Shown one piece after another: positions 1 through 13,661 of a stretch of DNA of 64,000 bases (its first letter is position 1; each line of letters opens with the position of its first letter). The notes under the pieces were generated by a model that saw only the letters and a list, made by a program, of their open reading frames with translations, was not told the origin of the DNA and made no database searches. Source of the DNA: Caenorhabditis elegans (lineage: Eukaryota; Nematoda; Chromadorea; Rhabditida; Rhabditidae); NCBI RefSeq assembly GCF_000002985.6, contig NC_003284.9:5146001-5210000 (forward strand), given 5' to 3'. Both the position numbers and the translations under genes were made by a program.

Positions 1-130
1 CAAATGTTTGTCAGTTTGAGATATATTTTTTTTAATCAGTATTTTTCAAAGTAATTCAAAATGAAAGTCAGCAGATAATGCAGACACACTTTACGTAAAT
101 TCAATATCCACCAATTAAGCTGAATTTCAG

Positions 131-286
131 ATTGGATCTGGAGGTCGTGATGCAATTCGCATTGACGAAGAACTTACCCATGGAATTACGGGTCCAAGCT
201 CCACATTCAACAGCCCCCAGCTTTGTGAAGATGGTGCATTTGATATTTATGAACTTGAGGTGTTCCATGTTACTTCCAGCGACTGA
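131..286 (+). CDS. tbc-7: TBC/TLDc-domain protein (TBC1D24 type), last exon only
   Basis: This is the final coding exon of a gene that begins left of the window. A TTTCAG acceptor at 125-130 opens a 51-codon frame ending in TGA at 284-286. The peptide starts IGSGGRDAIRIDEELTHG and ends ELEVFHVTSSD. This is the typical end of a TLDc domain: a glycine-rich strand, an acidic D/E-E-L-x-H-G turn, a phenylalanine/asparagine segment and a closing E-V-x-x-V strand. TLDc proteins take part in oxidative-stress and vesicle biology. The name tbc-7 (a Rab GTPase-activating protein, TBC1D24 homologue) is inferred because that gene sits beside dpy-8 on the X chromosome in memory; the TBC part is not visible here. 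Bases 1-124 are intron. TLDc assignment is fairly sure, the gene name less so. Confidence 0.75.
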   Translation: MGSGGRDAIRIDEELTHGITGPSSTFNSPQLCEDGAFDIYELEVFHVTSSD

Positions 287-745
287 GCATTCACTCTGCC
301 CAAGCTTTTGTTTATTTCCTTCCTCCTGTGACGTTCTCTTCCCCCAAATGTTTACATTCAACCTCTCCCCAGGTTATTGGTTATAGTGGATACTTAGTCA
401 AAATCAGGGGCTTTTTCTGCAATAAGATTTTAGTCCTGTCAATTATTTTTCATTTTTAGTTGTGTTCCTGTTTACCTTTCCAAGTTTTTTAAAAAATAAT
501 TTTTATATTTTTTGGTACATACCTTCCTCATTCTTAAGTATTGCCAATATTAGTAGTTCACTTATTTTCTACATTCCAACTTCTAGTCAATTCCTCGTGT
601 CTGAGAGTTTTAGTGCTACGGCAATTGTTTATTTTTTGCTATTTTATGTTGCACAAAATTGTAATCAGAAGCTCATTCCAACTCCTCGCCTCCAATGTTT
701 GCTTTAATTTGAATAAGGTCAATAAAACTTTTTAATTTAAAATTA
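287..745 (+). other. 3' untranslated region of the TLDc gene
   Basis: T-rich sequence follows the stop codon with no supported coding exon. A canonical AATAAA lies at 721-726, close to where an A+T-rich stretch begins, and is the best poly(A) signal. An earlier variant, AATAAG near 421, could give a shorter end. Confidence 0.5.
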
Positions 746-812
746 AAATGTACTATTGTTGGGTCATGCCGATTTTTGTAGTATTGGATTATTTATTGAT
801 GAAAAAATTATG

Positions 813-863
813 GAAAAAGCGTTTGAACAAGAAAAAGCGTTTGAACAAGAAAAAACGTTTGAG
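813..863 (+). repeat. 18-base tandem repeat, about 2.8 copies
   Basis: The unit GAAAAAGCGTTTGAACAA occurs twice exactly (813-830, 831-848) and is followed by a partial third copy with one change (849-863). The unit is six codons long, so it repeats a six-residue peptide in an open frame that starts at an ATG near 808 and ends at a TAA near 914. Whether that frame is translated is unknown. Confidence 0.8.
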
Positions 864-1305
864 ATGAGCGTTAGCGACCGAATTATATCTGAAAACCCAA
901 ATTTAAACATGTAAAAACTACTTTAGTTTGAAATTTTTCCAATTATGTTTAAATCGAAAAACAGTATTAAAAAAAGTTAATAATCGTTTCAAACAATGCT
1001 TTACATTAACCACTGTTTTTCTTGCAGCCTGAAAACAATAATGAAAGTAATAAAATACAAACAATACATAAATAATCAGTAGTGCAAATTAGTGCAAGTA
1101 GTCATATTATTAACCTTTCCCATTTTGTGTTTGGGTTACAGTCGTTTCAAACAGGAAGACCACCAAAAAGAACTCGCGAGATGTTGGCCACTATATTTCT
1201 AGTCACCATTGCATGAGGACATTTTTTACGCACATGCATATAAACAACACTGCGGAACATTATTGTAATTAAACGTTTTTTTTTAAATTTTGTAGTGTTA
1301 GAGTT

Positions 1306-1612
1306 ATGGCTCTTTGTGAAACTTGTAAAGTCTCCAAAAACACAATGTTGGATAGAATTACATACTTCGTTCATTCAATTTGCAACAGTAGGTTTCGTAT
1401 TTACAATTAGTTTTTTTTTCAAAAATTCTGATCTGGAAAATTCTGATAGGAAACATGATACCAAACTTAACGTTAAAGCTGAGGCAATTTTCAGTCGTTC
1501 AAGACTTTTCCAGTTATCTGAAGTCGTTCTTAAACCAATTTCAAGAGTATGTTCAAAATTCCCAATACCATTGATAATTGAGATGGTCATTCGTCTTTCC
1601 GCAATCATCTAG
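1306..1612 (+). CDS. candidate small two-exon gene, 67 residues
   Basis: Exons 1306-1391 and 1495-1612 are inferred. A TTTTGTAG acceptor sits just upstream of the ATG at 1306, as expected if the mRNA is trans-spliced. The donor AG|GTTTCG and the acceptor TTTTCAG join the exons in phase (86 and 118 bases, 68 codons with the stop). The product begins MALCETCKVSKNTML and ends in a hydrophobic stretch, PIPLIIEMVIRLSAII. No family is recognised. An overlapping 77-codon frame on the opposite strand shows that chance open frames occur here, so this remains a candidate. Bases 1613-2536 hold no supported gene. Confidence 0.3.
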
Positions 1613-2536
1613 AAATGATAATCCCGCAGATACTGATTCACTTTCTCTCTTTTCACTGTATGACTTTTATCATGTTTGATTTTAACGATTTCGATGGGAA
1701 TGAACTTTCTTACAAATTTTCGAATTGTTAGCACTTTGAAAACTGTTTACGAAAAACTGAAAATTGAATGAAGAAAATAATTAAAACTGTGCTTCCAGAA
1801 AAACTTCGAGATTTTATAATACTTTAATCACTTTTAAACTTGTTAGAAAACATTGGCTCTGTTCGCGGAACTTGAAGGACTTACCGAAAGAATTTTGAAC
1901 TGATGTATCTACAACCAATATAGGCAAAACCAATAAATAACAAAATACTATTACTGTTTTAATTTCCTTATTGCACCCCATGCAATATTTTCATCCCGAT
2001 AGCCTCATGGAATTCAAGATTTGTACTTTCACCGCAACCAACAATTTTGATTTGCCGCGAGACAGTTTCTCAACAATCAATCTATATTTTTTTCATAATT
2101 TCCGTTCTTCCTTCCCACACTTGCTTCTTCTTTCTTTTCTGTCAAAACCATCGTTTTCTTTCTCTACAACCTACCAATTTCGTACTACTTTTAAACCGTA
2201 ATTGACTATTTTTGGTAGGAAAACAATATGGTTGAACAATGGCAATAACTAAAACTTCAAGTTTTTATCAATTGTAACTTTGGAAGCCGAACAAAACAGT
2301 TTCTACAAGTTTTTTATCTTAATAGTAATGTTTTAATATATTAGTATTTTGATTTTTGAAAGCAAATGAAAGCATACAATAATAATAAAAATTTCTCAAA
2401 ATTGTTTGTTCTGAATAAAGATTTTTTGTATGCTTTAACAGAAATCTCAATGACACCACTCCAATCAGTTCTCTAAAGATCATTACAATCTTTCCGGAAA
2501 AACCAAATAAAATGTTTCAGAGGTGTAAATAACTCC

Positions 2537-2806
2537 ATGGACAGCAGAAATAACGAACGTTTATCAAAAAGAGGTTGTCACTTGTTCACTAAAACTTTTA
2601 ATTAAATCTTGATATTTTCAGTTTATGCAGAAGGCGAGCCAGCATCCAAGCGACATTGCTCACAACTTTCCGAGAAATCATCGAGATATTCCAAACCATT
2701 TAACGGTCAGCTAGAGGAGAAGAACAAAGTACAACCAGCGAAACGAAATGCTCCACAAGACAACTTGTCTGCTCAAATATACGTGAGAAAGCTCGCAGTG
2801 TTTTGA
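2537..2806 (+). CDS. small two-exon gene, 73 residues, function unknown
   Basis: Exons 2537-2573 and 2622-2806 flank a 48-base intron, the most common C. elegans intron size, with GTTGTC donor and TATTTTCAG acceptor. The joined length is 222 bases (73 codons plus stop). A TTTCAG acceptor lies 16 bases before the ATG, so the message could be trans-spliced. An in-frame TAA between that acceptor and the ATG fixes the start. The protein is hydrophilic and basic, starting MDSRNNERLSKRVYAEGEP and ending QIYVRKLAVF, with many Lys, Ser and Gln residues; there is no signal peptide or membrane segment. AATAAA at 2875 would serve as the poly(A) signal. It ends 107 bases from the convergent dpy-8 stop. 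No homologue is recognised. Confidence 0.5.
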
Positions 2807-2913
2807 TATTTTGGACTGTGTGACTTTTCAATAATTTTTTTTTTCAACAATGGAACGAAAATGTTCAACTTCATAATAAAATTTGCATTATTTTATAAAA
2901 TCTAATTATCAAC

Positions 2914-4432
2914 CTATTGTCTCTTCATCATTCTGAGTCTTCTTTGAAGCAACTTCTTGCGCCATTTCCTCTCGAAATCTTGGAAATCATGCATTCGGTT
3001 AGCGTAGGCATCGGCGGCAGCAGTATCAGATCCTCTTAAATTTCAAAAACTTAACAGTAAGTACACACATTTTGAATTTTTTCACCATACCTTTCTGGGT
3101 CAACATAGTTTTGAGAAGCTGAATTTGGATGATGATGTGCTCTGTGACTTGGCATGTGGGATGGGGCAGATCCGTCTCCGTATTCTGGAGCATTTACTGA
3201 GCGGCCGGCGTCGGCGACAGCGTTATTTCTGAAAATTTACATTACAAACTTTCTAGAGGTGTTATCATTCAACTCACTGCTCATCTCCATATTGTTGCTG
3301 ATGGGAAGGTCTAAGACGATGGCTTTTGCGATGTTGATGTGGTGCTGGAGCATCTACCTCAGAAGCAGCGGCAGAATCAGAAGCTCCAGAATGTGGAAGG
3401 TGAGCTGGAGCAGATCCGTCAGCGTATTCTGGGTGAGCAAGTGGACGAGATGGAGCAGCTGGTCTTTGCATGTTAGAATATCCGGCAGTTGGGGTGAATG
3501 GTGTTGGGAACATTTCAGTGAGAATCGGTTGAACTCCGCAGTCAGATGGACAGTATGAGGCTGGCATTCCAGGATCTCCTGGTGGACCTGCTGGACCTTC
3601 CATTCCATATCCACCCATCTTTCCTGTCTTTCCAATGCCTCCGATATCTCCTGGCTGACCTGGTTGTCCTGGTTGATTTGATCCTTTTCCTGATGGCCCT
3701 GGTGGTCCTTTCATTCCCTGTGGTCCTGGTGGTCCGAGTGGACCCTTAATTCCGACTCCAGCAACAACGGTGTCTCCTGGTGGACCATATGGTCCAAGTG
3801 GTCCACGTTCTCCCTTTGGTCCAGGTGGTCCGGGCAGGCCTGGTCCTCCATCAACACCTTCCATTCCAATAGTTCCCTGCATTCCAGCCATTCCTGGATT
3901 TCCAGTCATACCACGTTCTCCTTGAGCACCACGTGGTCCCGGTGGTCCAGCCGGACAAATGACGCAAGGAAGTTCTGGCTCCGATTCTGGCTGAATGTCA
4001 AATCCATCATCTCCTGAACGTCCTTGTCTTCCGGCATCTCCTGGCTGACCGTCTGGTCCTGGTGCTCCTGGTGGTCCAGGTGGTCCTTGTGGGCATGATA
4101 GTAAAAAGCATCCTTTACAGAATGCTCCACCCATCCAGTTGCTTCTCGCTTTTCTCGAGAAATATTGAATTCCCGGAACTGCGTCACCCTGTTTAATCTC
4201 CATCAATTCATTCCAAACGAGATCGGATTTAGCCTGCAAATAACAAGTTGATTGAGCATATTCACACGAACAAAAAAAAGTGCGTTACCTTTATTCCGTC
4301 AGAAAACGAAGAAATCTCGAGGAGTACGTTATCCGATTTATGGAAGAGCATTGGCACTGAGAAAACAGCAACCACCAACGTAAACGTCGATAGGACGATC
4401 GACGCAACGGCGACGTCGTAGAAATCCCGCAT
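2914..4432 (-). CDS. dpy-8: cuticle collagen DPY-8
   Basis: This is a nematode cuticle collagen of 452 residues, secreted by the hypodermis and cross-linked into the annular furrows of the cuticle. Exons (- strand order) are 4289-4432, 3278-4233, 3091-3228 and 2914-3034; all phases agree. The N-terminal 48 residues carry the collagen membrane segment. A subtilisin/furin-type cleavage site, RKAR, is at residues 75-78. Cysteine clusters ([19 protein letters not shown]) bracket interrupted Gly-X-Y blocks at roughly residues 97-285. The tail is non-collagenous, rich in His, Pro and Ala, repeats an EYxDGSAP motif, and ends in basic [18 protein letters not shown]. The cleavage site and cysteine spacing fit the DPY-2/3/7/8/9/10 furrow group. 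The name dpy-8 is from its neighbours and family, not from a database hit. The last acceptor, TTTAAG, is weak, but only it keeps the frame. Confidence 0.8.
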
Positions 4433-4625
4433 GATGGGAAAATAAGAAAAGGAAATGTGGAGAAAAAAGTTCTAGTGAAGCTGCATTCCATCCGGATACT
4501 TATAAGCAGCGGATATAGGTCAGTGGGTAAAACTCGATAAGGCGCGATTAGGCTTTTCTTTTTTCGGGGTCATTTCATCATGGAATCATTTCTCCTCTTG
4601 AACACTTTCGGTTTTTCCTTATCGC
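4433..4625 (-). promoter_or_regulatory. dpy-8 promoter with GATA sites and TATA-like box
   Basis: Two GATAAG motifs lie upstream of the collagen start: 4536-4541 in + orientation and 4618-4623 in - orientation. A TATAAG on the - strand lies at about 4500-4505, some 70 bases before the ATG. GATA factors of the ELT-1/ELT-3 type drive hypodermal collagen genes in C. elegans, so this fits the expected control. Function is inferred from motif and position only. Confidence 0.45.
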
Positions 4626-5546
4626 GCGACCGCGAAAAATGAGACACCGACTGCATAACTTTCTAATTTGTCTCATCGTTTGATGATGAAAGCGAATGAG
4701 AATGCGATCATATGGGGTACATTTTGAATCATGAGAACCTTGTTAGAAAATACTTCGTGAGCAAATAACATACAAAAAATTTAGAGAAACATATTTTTCA
4801 TTTGGAGAAGATTAAAAACAAAAATATTTGAAAAAAGGGCCTTTAAATTAGGAGCCTACAAGAATTTTAGCAGCAGAGGAACGCATTCAGCTTGAACAAA
4901 GGATTTGAAATTTTTTTCGCTGATTTTGTTAAACTAGGTTAGAGACTCATAAAATCTCCTGTTATGTGAATTTTTGCAGACTTTTTTTTTATTAAGAATC
5001 AATACCATGTACCATGTATCAATACATGTACCAACTAATCAACTTTTCAGATGATAATTCATTTTCTGTATGTTTATTATTTTTCTGTATGTTCATTATC
5101 GTATGTTTATTATGTTTATTATCACGATTTCAATCGTAATAAATTCAATTCAATTCAATTCAATAGATGCATTCTGTTAGTATCATTATATGTAGTCTTT
5201 TGTAGTCTTCTAGTTTTTAGAGTAAGAGTAACTGATCAAGATGTTCTTGCTATATTATGTTAATGTTGTTTTGCTCTACTTTTGAATGTGGATTTTTTTT
5301 TGTTGACCTAGGTACATTTAAAATTGATAGATAAAAAATATAACTAAAAAGACAGGTTTTATAACCGATGGGAAATTGTATTTGTGAGATTCGGTATATT
5401 CATTCTGGCGGTTTTATTCTAATTAGTTGCTTTAAAGTTTTTAAATCAAAATATTATAAGGTATTCCATGAGAAAAATAGTCGTCATTTAATGAATAGAA
5501 TCACAAAAAGTTAGGGCGACGTTGAACATCCGTCAGCATTCTCAGT
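4626..5546. other. intergenic, A+T-rich, with a pentanucleotide repeat
   Basis: No supported gene is seen. About 4.5 tandem copies of a five-base unit (ATTCA) occur at 5142-5164. The interval separates the dpy-8 promoter from the 3' end of the next - strand gene. Confidence 0.5.
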
Positions 5547-8399
5547 TCAATTCTTTGCTTTTTTGCTCTTGACGTCATTGGAGTTGTTGTCGTCAGATTG
5601 GGAGTATATGAGAGACTGGAAAATAAGACGAATTTCATAATCCGCTGTGAAAAGATTAGTGAAGAAAAAATGTGAAAATTTTCTCAGACGATACTAATAT
5701 ACTAATATTCTATAACATTCTACGTCACAAGTGTTTGCTATTACCTTTCCGAGACCTTCAAAACTGAGGCATAGATCATTGACACCAGTGACATGATCGT
5801 CCCCAATATCTGAATCCATGCTTGGCATCTTGATTATGTTGTCCTCTTGGAACGTGCGTAAAAGTCGTTTATCGTTAGTTTTCAGCTCAACGCATGAACG
5901 AGTTTTTCCAAGATCTCCAAGTTTCATATGTTTCTTCACGTTTGGACGCTCACCGATACTATCGAAAGTAGCTGAAATAGAATTTCCAAGTCTCGGTTGG
6001 CTGCTAACATTGTGTGCGGATCACTTACGATGCTCAGGAATTGAGCTCACTGAGCACTGGCTTTTCGGAGAGCTATCGCTGCTGTCCTTCTTACGGCTCG
6101 CCATGCTGTTGAGTTTCTTGCGAATGTCGAACTCGCTCGAAGACTTTGGCATCACTGAAAATATCACAAATATCACTAGGAATAGTTGAAATGAAGCTCC
6201 TGGTTAGCTAAAAAGTTAATCACTTAAAAACATGGAAAACGAATATAGCGCGGTTCAGACATCTTGATAGTTTTCCTTGCTAATAATCACCAAGTAACAT
6301 GTGAGGGTGGAAAAAAAAAGAAGATTTCCGTTTTGATTTTGAATTGCTTCGTGGTGTTTTAAGAACCGGAAATAAAACAGGAAATTGAATTGAACAAAAA
6401 AATTGAGTCAAAACATCTGACACATTTGTGAGTTTGATACTATCAAATTTAGAGGTTTAACGGTACGGAGCCTTAGAGTACCGAAATCTGAGACTTTAGA
6501 CTTTTAGACCCAAAATCGCCCCTTAATACCTAATTTCGTAAGGAAACATTTCGAAAATCATTTTTTGGTGTAAATTTTGTCGGTTCAAAGTTTTGGAAAA
6601 GGCAGGTTTTCAACTAATCGCTCAATTTTTTTCTAAAACTGTGAACTGCCAAAACTTTTTTAAAAAAATTTCCAGAACGTCTCATTGCCAAACTCGGTAG
6701 TTTTGAGCTAACGTGGAGTTTAAAATAGGCTAAGATTTTGGTATTTCACCTTTAATTCTGAAGAAAAAAGCTAAATAATGAAAAATAAAAGAGAAAACCT
6801 ATGTGATATTCTGTTAGAAGAAACAAACAAGCAGTTGTGAAGGCAGCGAGCTGTCTCTTCCCCTATATTTTCCTATCTTCTCATTGAAACCGTCTAATTA
6901 GCGTGGGAGAATGTACATGGTGATATTTCACGAAAAGTAGGAGACGGAAATTGGAAATAACAAAAAACATAGAAAAAACTATACCTCTGTCGATTTCAGT
7001 CTTATCGAGAAGAGTAACTCGCGCTTTTCTGTTGAAACCACGGTGGGGAGCAATTGGGCTACTGCCCTCCATTTGTATGTCACCTGAAAATGATAAATGA
7101 TCGAATAGGAGTGAAGATATTATGTCATATGTCAGCCTGAATCAGGTGACAACGTCGCATTACACGCGTATTCAAAACACTAATGAGTCAACCAAGAGCA
7201 GCGCCCTTTCGTAAAGTCTACATCGCATATTCAAAAGTCTATTCAATAGTTTATAATAAACTAAAAAATGTCGCCCGTATTTGGAAATCGTCGTGTAAAT
7301 AAGATATAAGAAGCCATTTTTGTCAATTTTTTCTGTTTTCTTGGTTTAGGTTGTTCTTGAAAAACAATTGCACTAATAATACTCAAAATGATGATGATGC
7401 TCAACGAAAATGTTGAGATGTATATTTTCAATCTTGAATTCTCATCCTAAATATCAAATTCGTAAGAACAAAACTAGAAATAGGTAATCATATAGTAAAC
7501 TACATTTTGAAGAGAAAAGATGCTGAGGGCTACGTAATAGTCAGGTTTGCTATGATATTTATACGCTATTCGCTTGTTCGTCACAGCATTCATTTCGAAC
7601 CTCACACGGATTATCTCCTCTTTAACAATAGCTTGTTATCTCCTGAATAAGTGAGAAATGTGCTCAGCGTTCATCGCTCATTGCTCTTGTGAAGAAAACA
7701 CCTCAATTTGGGGTAGACAAGGGATCAATGAATATCAAATGTCAAGTGTATAGCAAATTGAAGAGGCTATTCTAAGATTAGATTTAGCCTCTAAAAATAG
7801 TACCATGTGACTAATATCTAAAAACCTTCAACTTTATTACTAAACTGAACCCTTATACAAGCTTTTGTGGCCAATTCAATTTTAAATGTTACTTAGGCAA
7901 TCACTCGCTGAAAGGCATGTTGCTGTCACTCTTTCAGCACAATCGTGAACGATGATAATACATTTCTGCATTCCAACAATGAAATCCCGTACGCCAACAC
8001 TGCCTGAAAATGGAAAATCACATATTAGTTAGAAACCTGTATTTTTTATCTTCTATTTGCAGTCAAACCTAGGCTTTCTATGCAGGCGACGATATGCCTG
8101 CCGTGCTTCCCTTCCGGCGACCCCCGCAAGCCCAAAAAAAGTCGGGTGCTGCAAAACATATACCCAACGCACGTGAAAACAAAACGTGCAAAAAAATAAA
8201 GAATGGAGGTCAGCAGATTGCAGGCAGGCTCCAAATACAAGTCTGTGTTTCTTATTGTTCCTACACAATTAAACCTTTTTGTTCAAAATCCTATTAAACT
8301 AAAAAATGACATCACCTACTTATTATAATTTAACTTACGATTTCTTTTAGCTGGGAACTTTGGCGGGCGACCTTGTGGGGTCAAACTTCTTCTGCTCAT
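5547..8399 (-). CDS. unrecognised basic, serine-rich protein, 193 residues
   Basis: Five exons in - strand order are 8339-8399, 6985-7083, 6029-6154, 5745-5971 and 5547-5615. Every junction keeps phase, giving 582 bases (193 codons plus stop). The protein starts MSRRSLTPQGRPPKFPAKRN and ends DVKSKKAKN. It is hydrophilic, with basic clusters (IRKKLNSMASRKKD), a serine-rich stretch and an acidic patch (MDSDIGDD). It has no signal peptide, membrane helix or known domain that I recognise, so a nuclear or cytoplasmic role is only a guess. The ATG follows a TTTTCAG acceptor by six bases, which suits trans-splicing to SL1, but an upstream exon cannot be excluded because the short lead (ATTGAT) stays open. 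It is probably the C31H2.3 locus. Confidence 0.65.
6475..6760 (+). repeat. dispersed repeat, copy 1
   Basis: The segment begins GTACCGAAATCTGAGAC and continues with T-rich sequence containing TTTTGGAAAA and short A/T runs. The same 17-base lead recurs at about 55337, inside an intron of the Q/N-rich gene, and the following bases are also similar. This copy lies in an intron of the basic-protein gene. The ends are approximate. Confidence 0.45.
7882..8003 (-). CDS. possible alternative last exon of the basic-protein gene
   Basis: This segment has a TTTTCAG acceptor and joins the first coding exon (8339-8399) in phase, giving a 60-residue protein that shares the first 20 residues and then reads SVGVRDFIVGMQKCIIIVHD before a TAA at 7882-7884. 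The alternative tail is hydrophobic and cysteine-containing, unlike the basic main form. It could be a real short isoform, an exon skipped in the main form, or a chance open frame. Confidence 0.35.
8070..8240. repeat. G+C-rich island with inverted GCCTGC/GCAGGC motifs
   Basis: A short G+C-rich block sits in an otherwise A+T-rich intron. It has GCAGGC and GCCTGC near its left end and GCAGGCAGGC near its right end, as in many nematode inverted-repeat elements. Open frames on both strands here (61-71 codons) overlap one another and look like a by-product of base composition. Confidence 0.35.
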
Positions 8400-9106
8400 A
8401 TCAATCTGAAAATTAACTGTTTCAATTTGCAATGGCCGATTTTGCTAGCAATGCGGCCATTGTGCATCCAGAATGGACGATGCTCAATTCATGAAAACAC
8501 AAAAAGGATATATAAAAAGTTACTAGTTTTGTTGAAGAAAATCTTATAAACAATGTGCCTTTCTGAAAAAAAGCGGTTGCACTGAGCTAAAATTTCCCAC
8601 GGTCAGCAAAATCGATGAGGTACTTGCATTGGTTCTCACGTATTTTTTGTTATAGTTTTTTAGGTAACATTTATAAGATCTCTTAATCGGGTAAAACTTT
8701 CAATATCTTTTAAGTTTTATGTATCGTTTTTTTAAAGATATTTCACTTTATTTACGAATTTTAGCAGCATCTCTTTGGAAACAAAGTAAAAATCAATAAG
8801 GAACTTGAGATTTAAAAGTTCTGGCCTAAAAATGACTACGGTAACTCAGATTATTGTTGCCATCATTTCAACAAAGAACCAATTGCAAGGGCTAATCTGG
8901 TGCAAACACTTGTTTTTTTCTTCAAAATTTCGAAGCTGCTAATCTCTTTTATTGCACACAATCTTAAACACGGACTGGTTGTGGAACATTTAATGAGGAT
9001 AACTGAAAGCTAAAAAATATTGCATTTTTGAATGCGTTCCTTTCGAATTTAGGTCAGTGGAGTGTGAATGTAGATTATTAGGTATGTACTTTACGCATGA
9101 TGAAAT

Positions 9107-9112
9107 TTTATT
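9107..9112 (-). terminator. poly(A) signal of the HPDL gene
   Basis: AATAAA on the - strand lies 52 bases after the stop codon of the dioxygenase-like gene. Confidence 0.6.
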
Positions 9113-9163
9113 TTGGAATCTGATTATAAAGTTTGAACGGCAAAAAATGAGTAGAGAATTGCA

Positions 9164-13661
<4,498 letters not shown>

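Noticed and set aside
1375-1608. 77-codon - strand frame
   Set aside because: It lies opposite the candidate two-exon gene and has no splice partner. It shows how easily such frames arise here.
8046-8297. Three open frames on both strands in a G+C-rich block
   Set aside because: They overlap each other in different frames and coincide with an inverted-repeat block, so base composition explains them.
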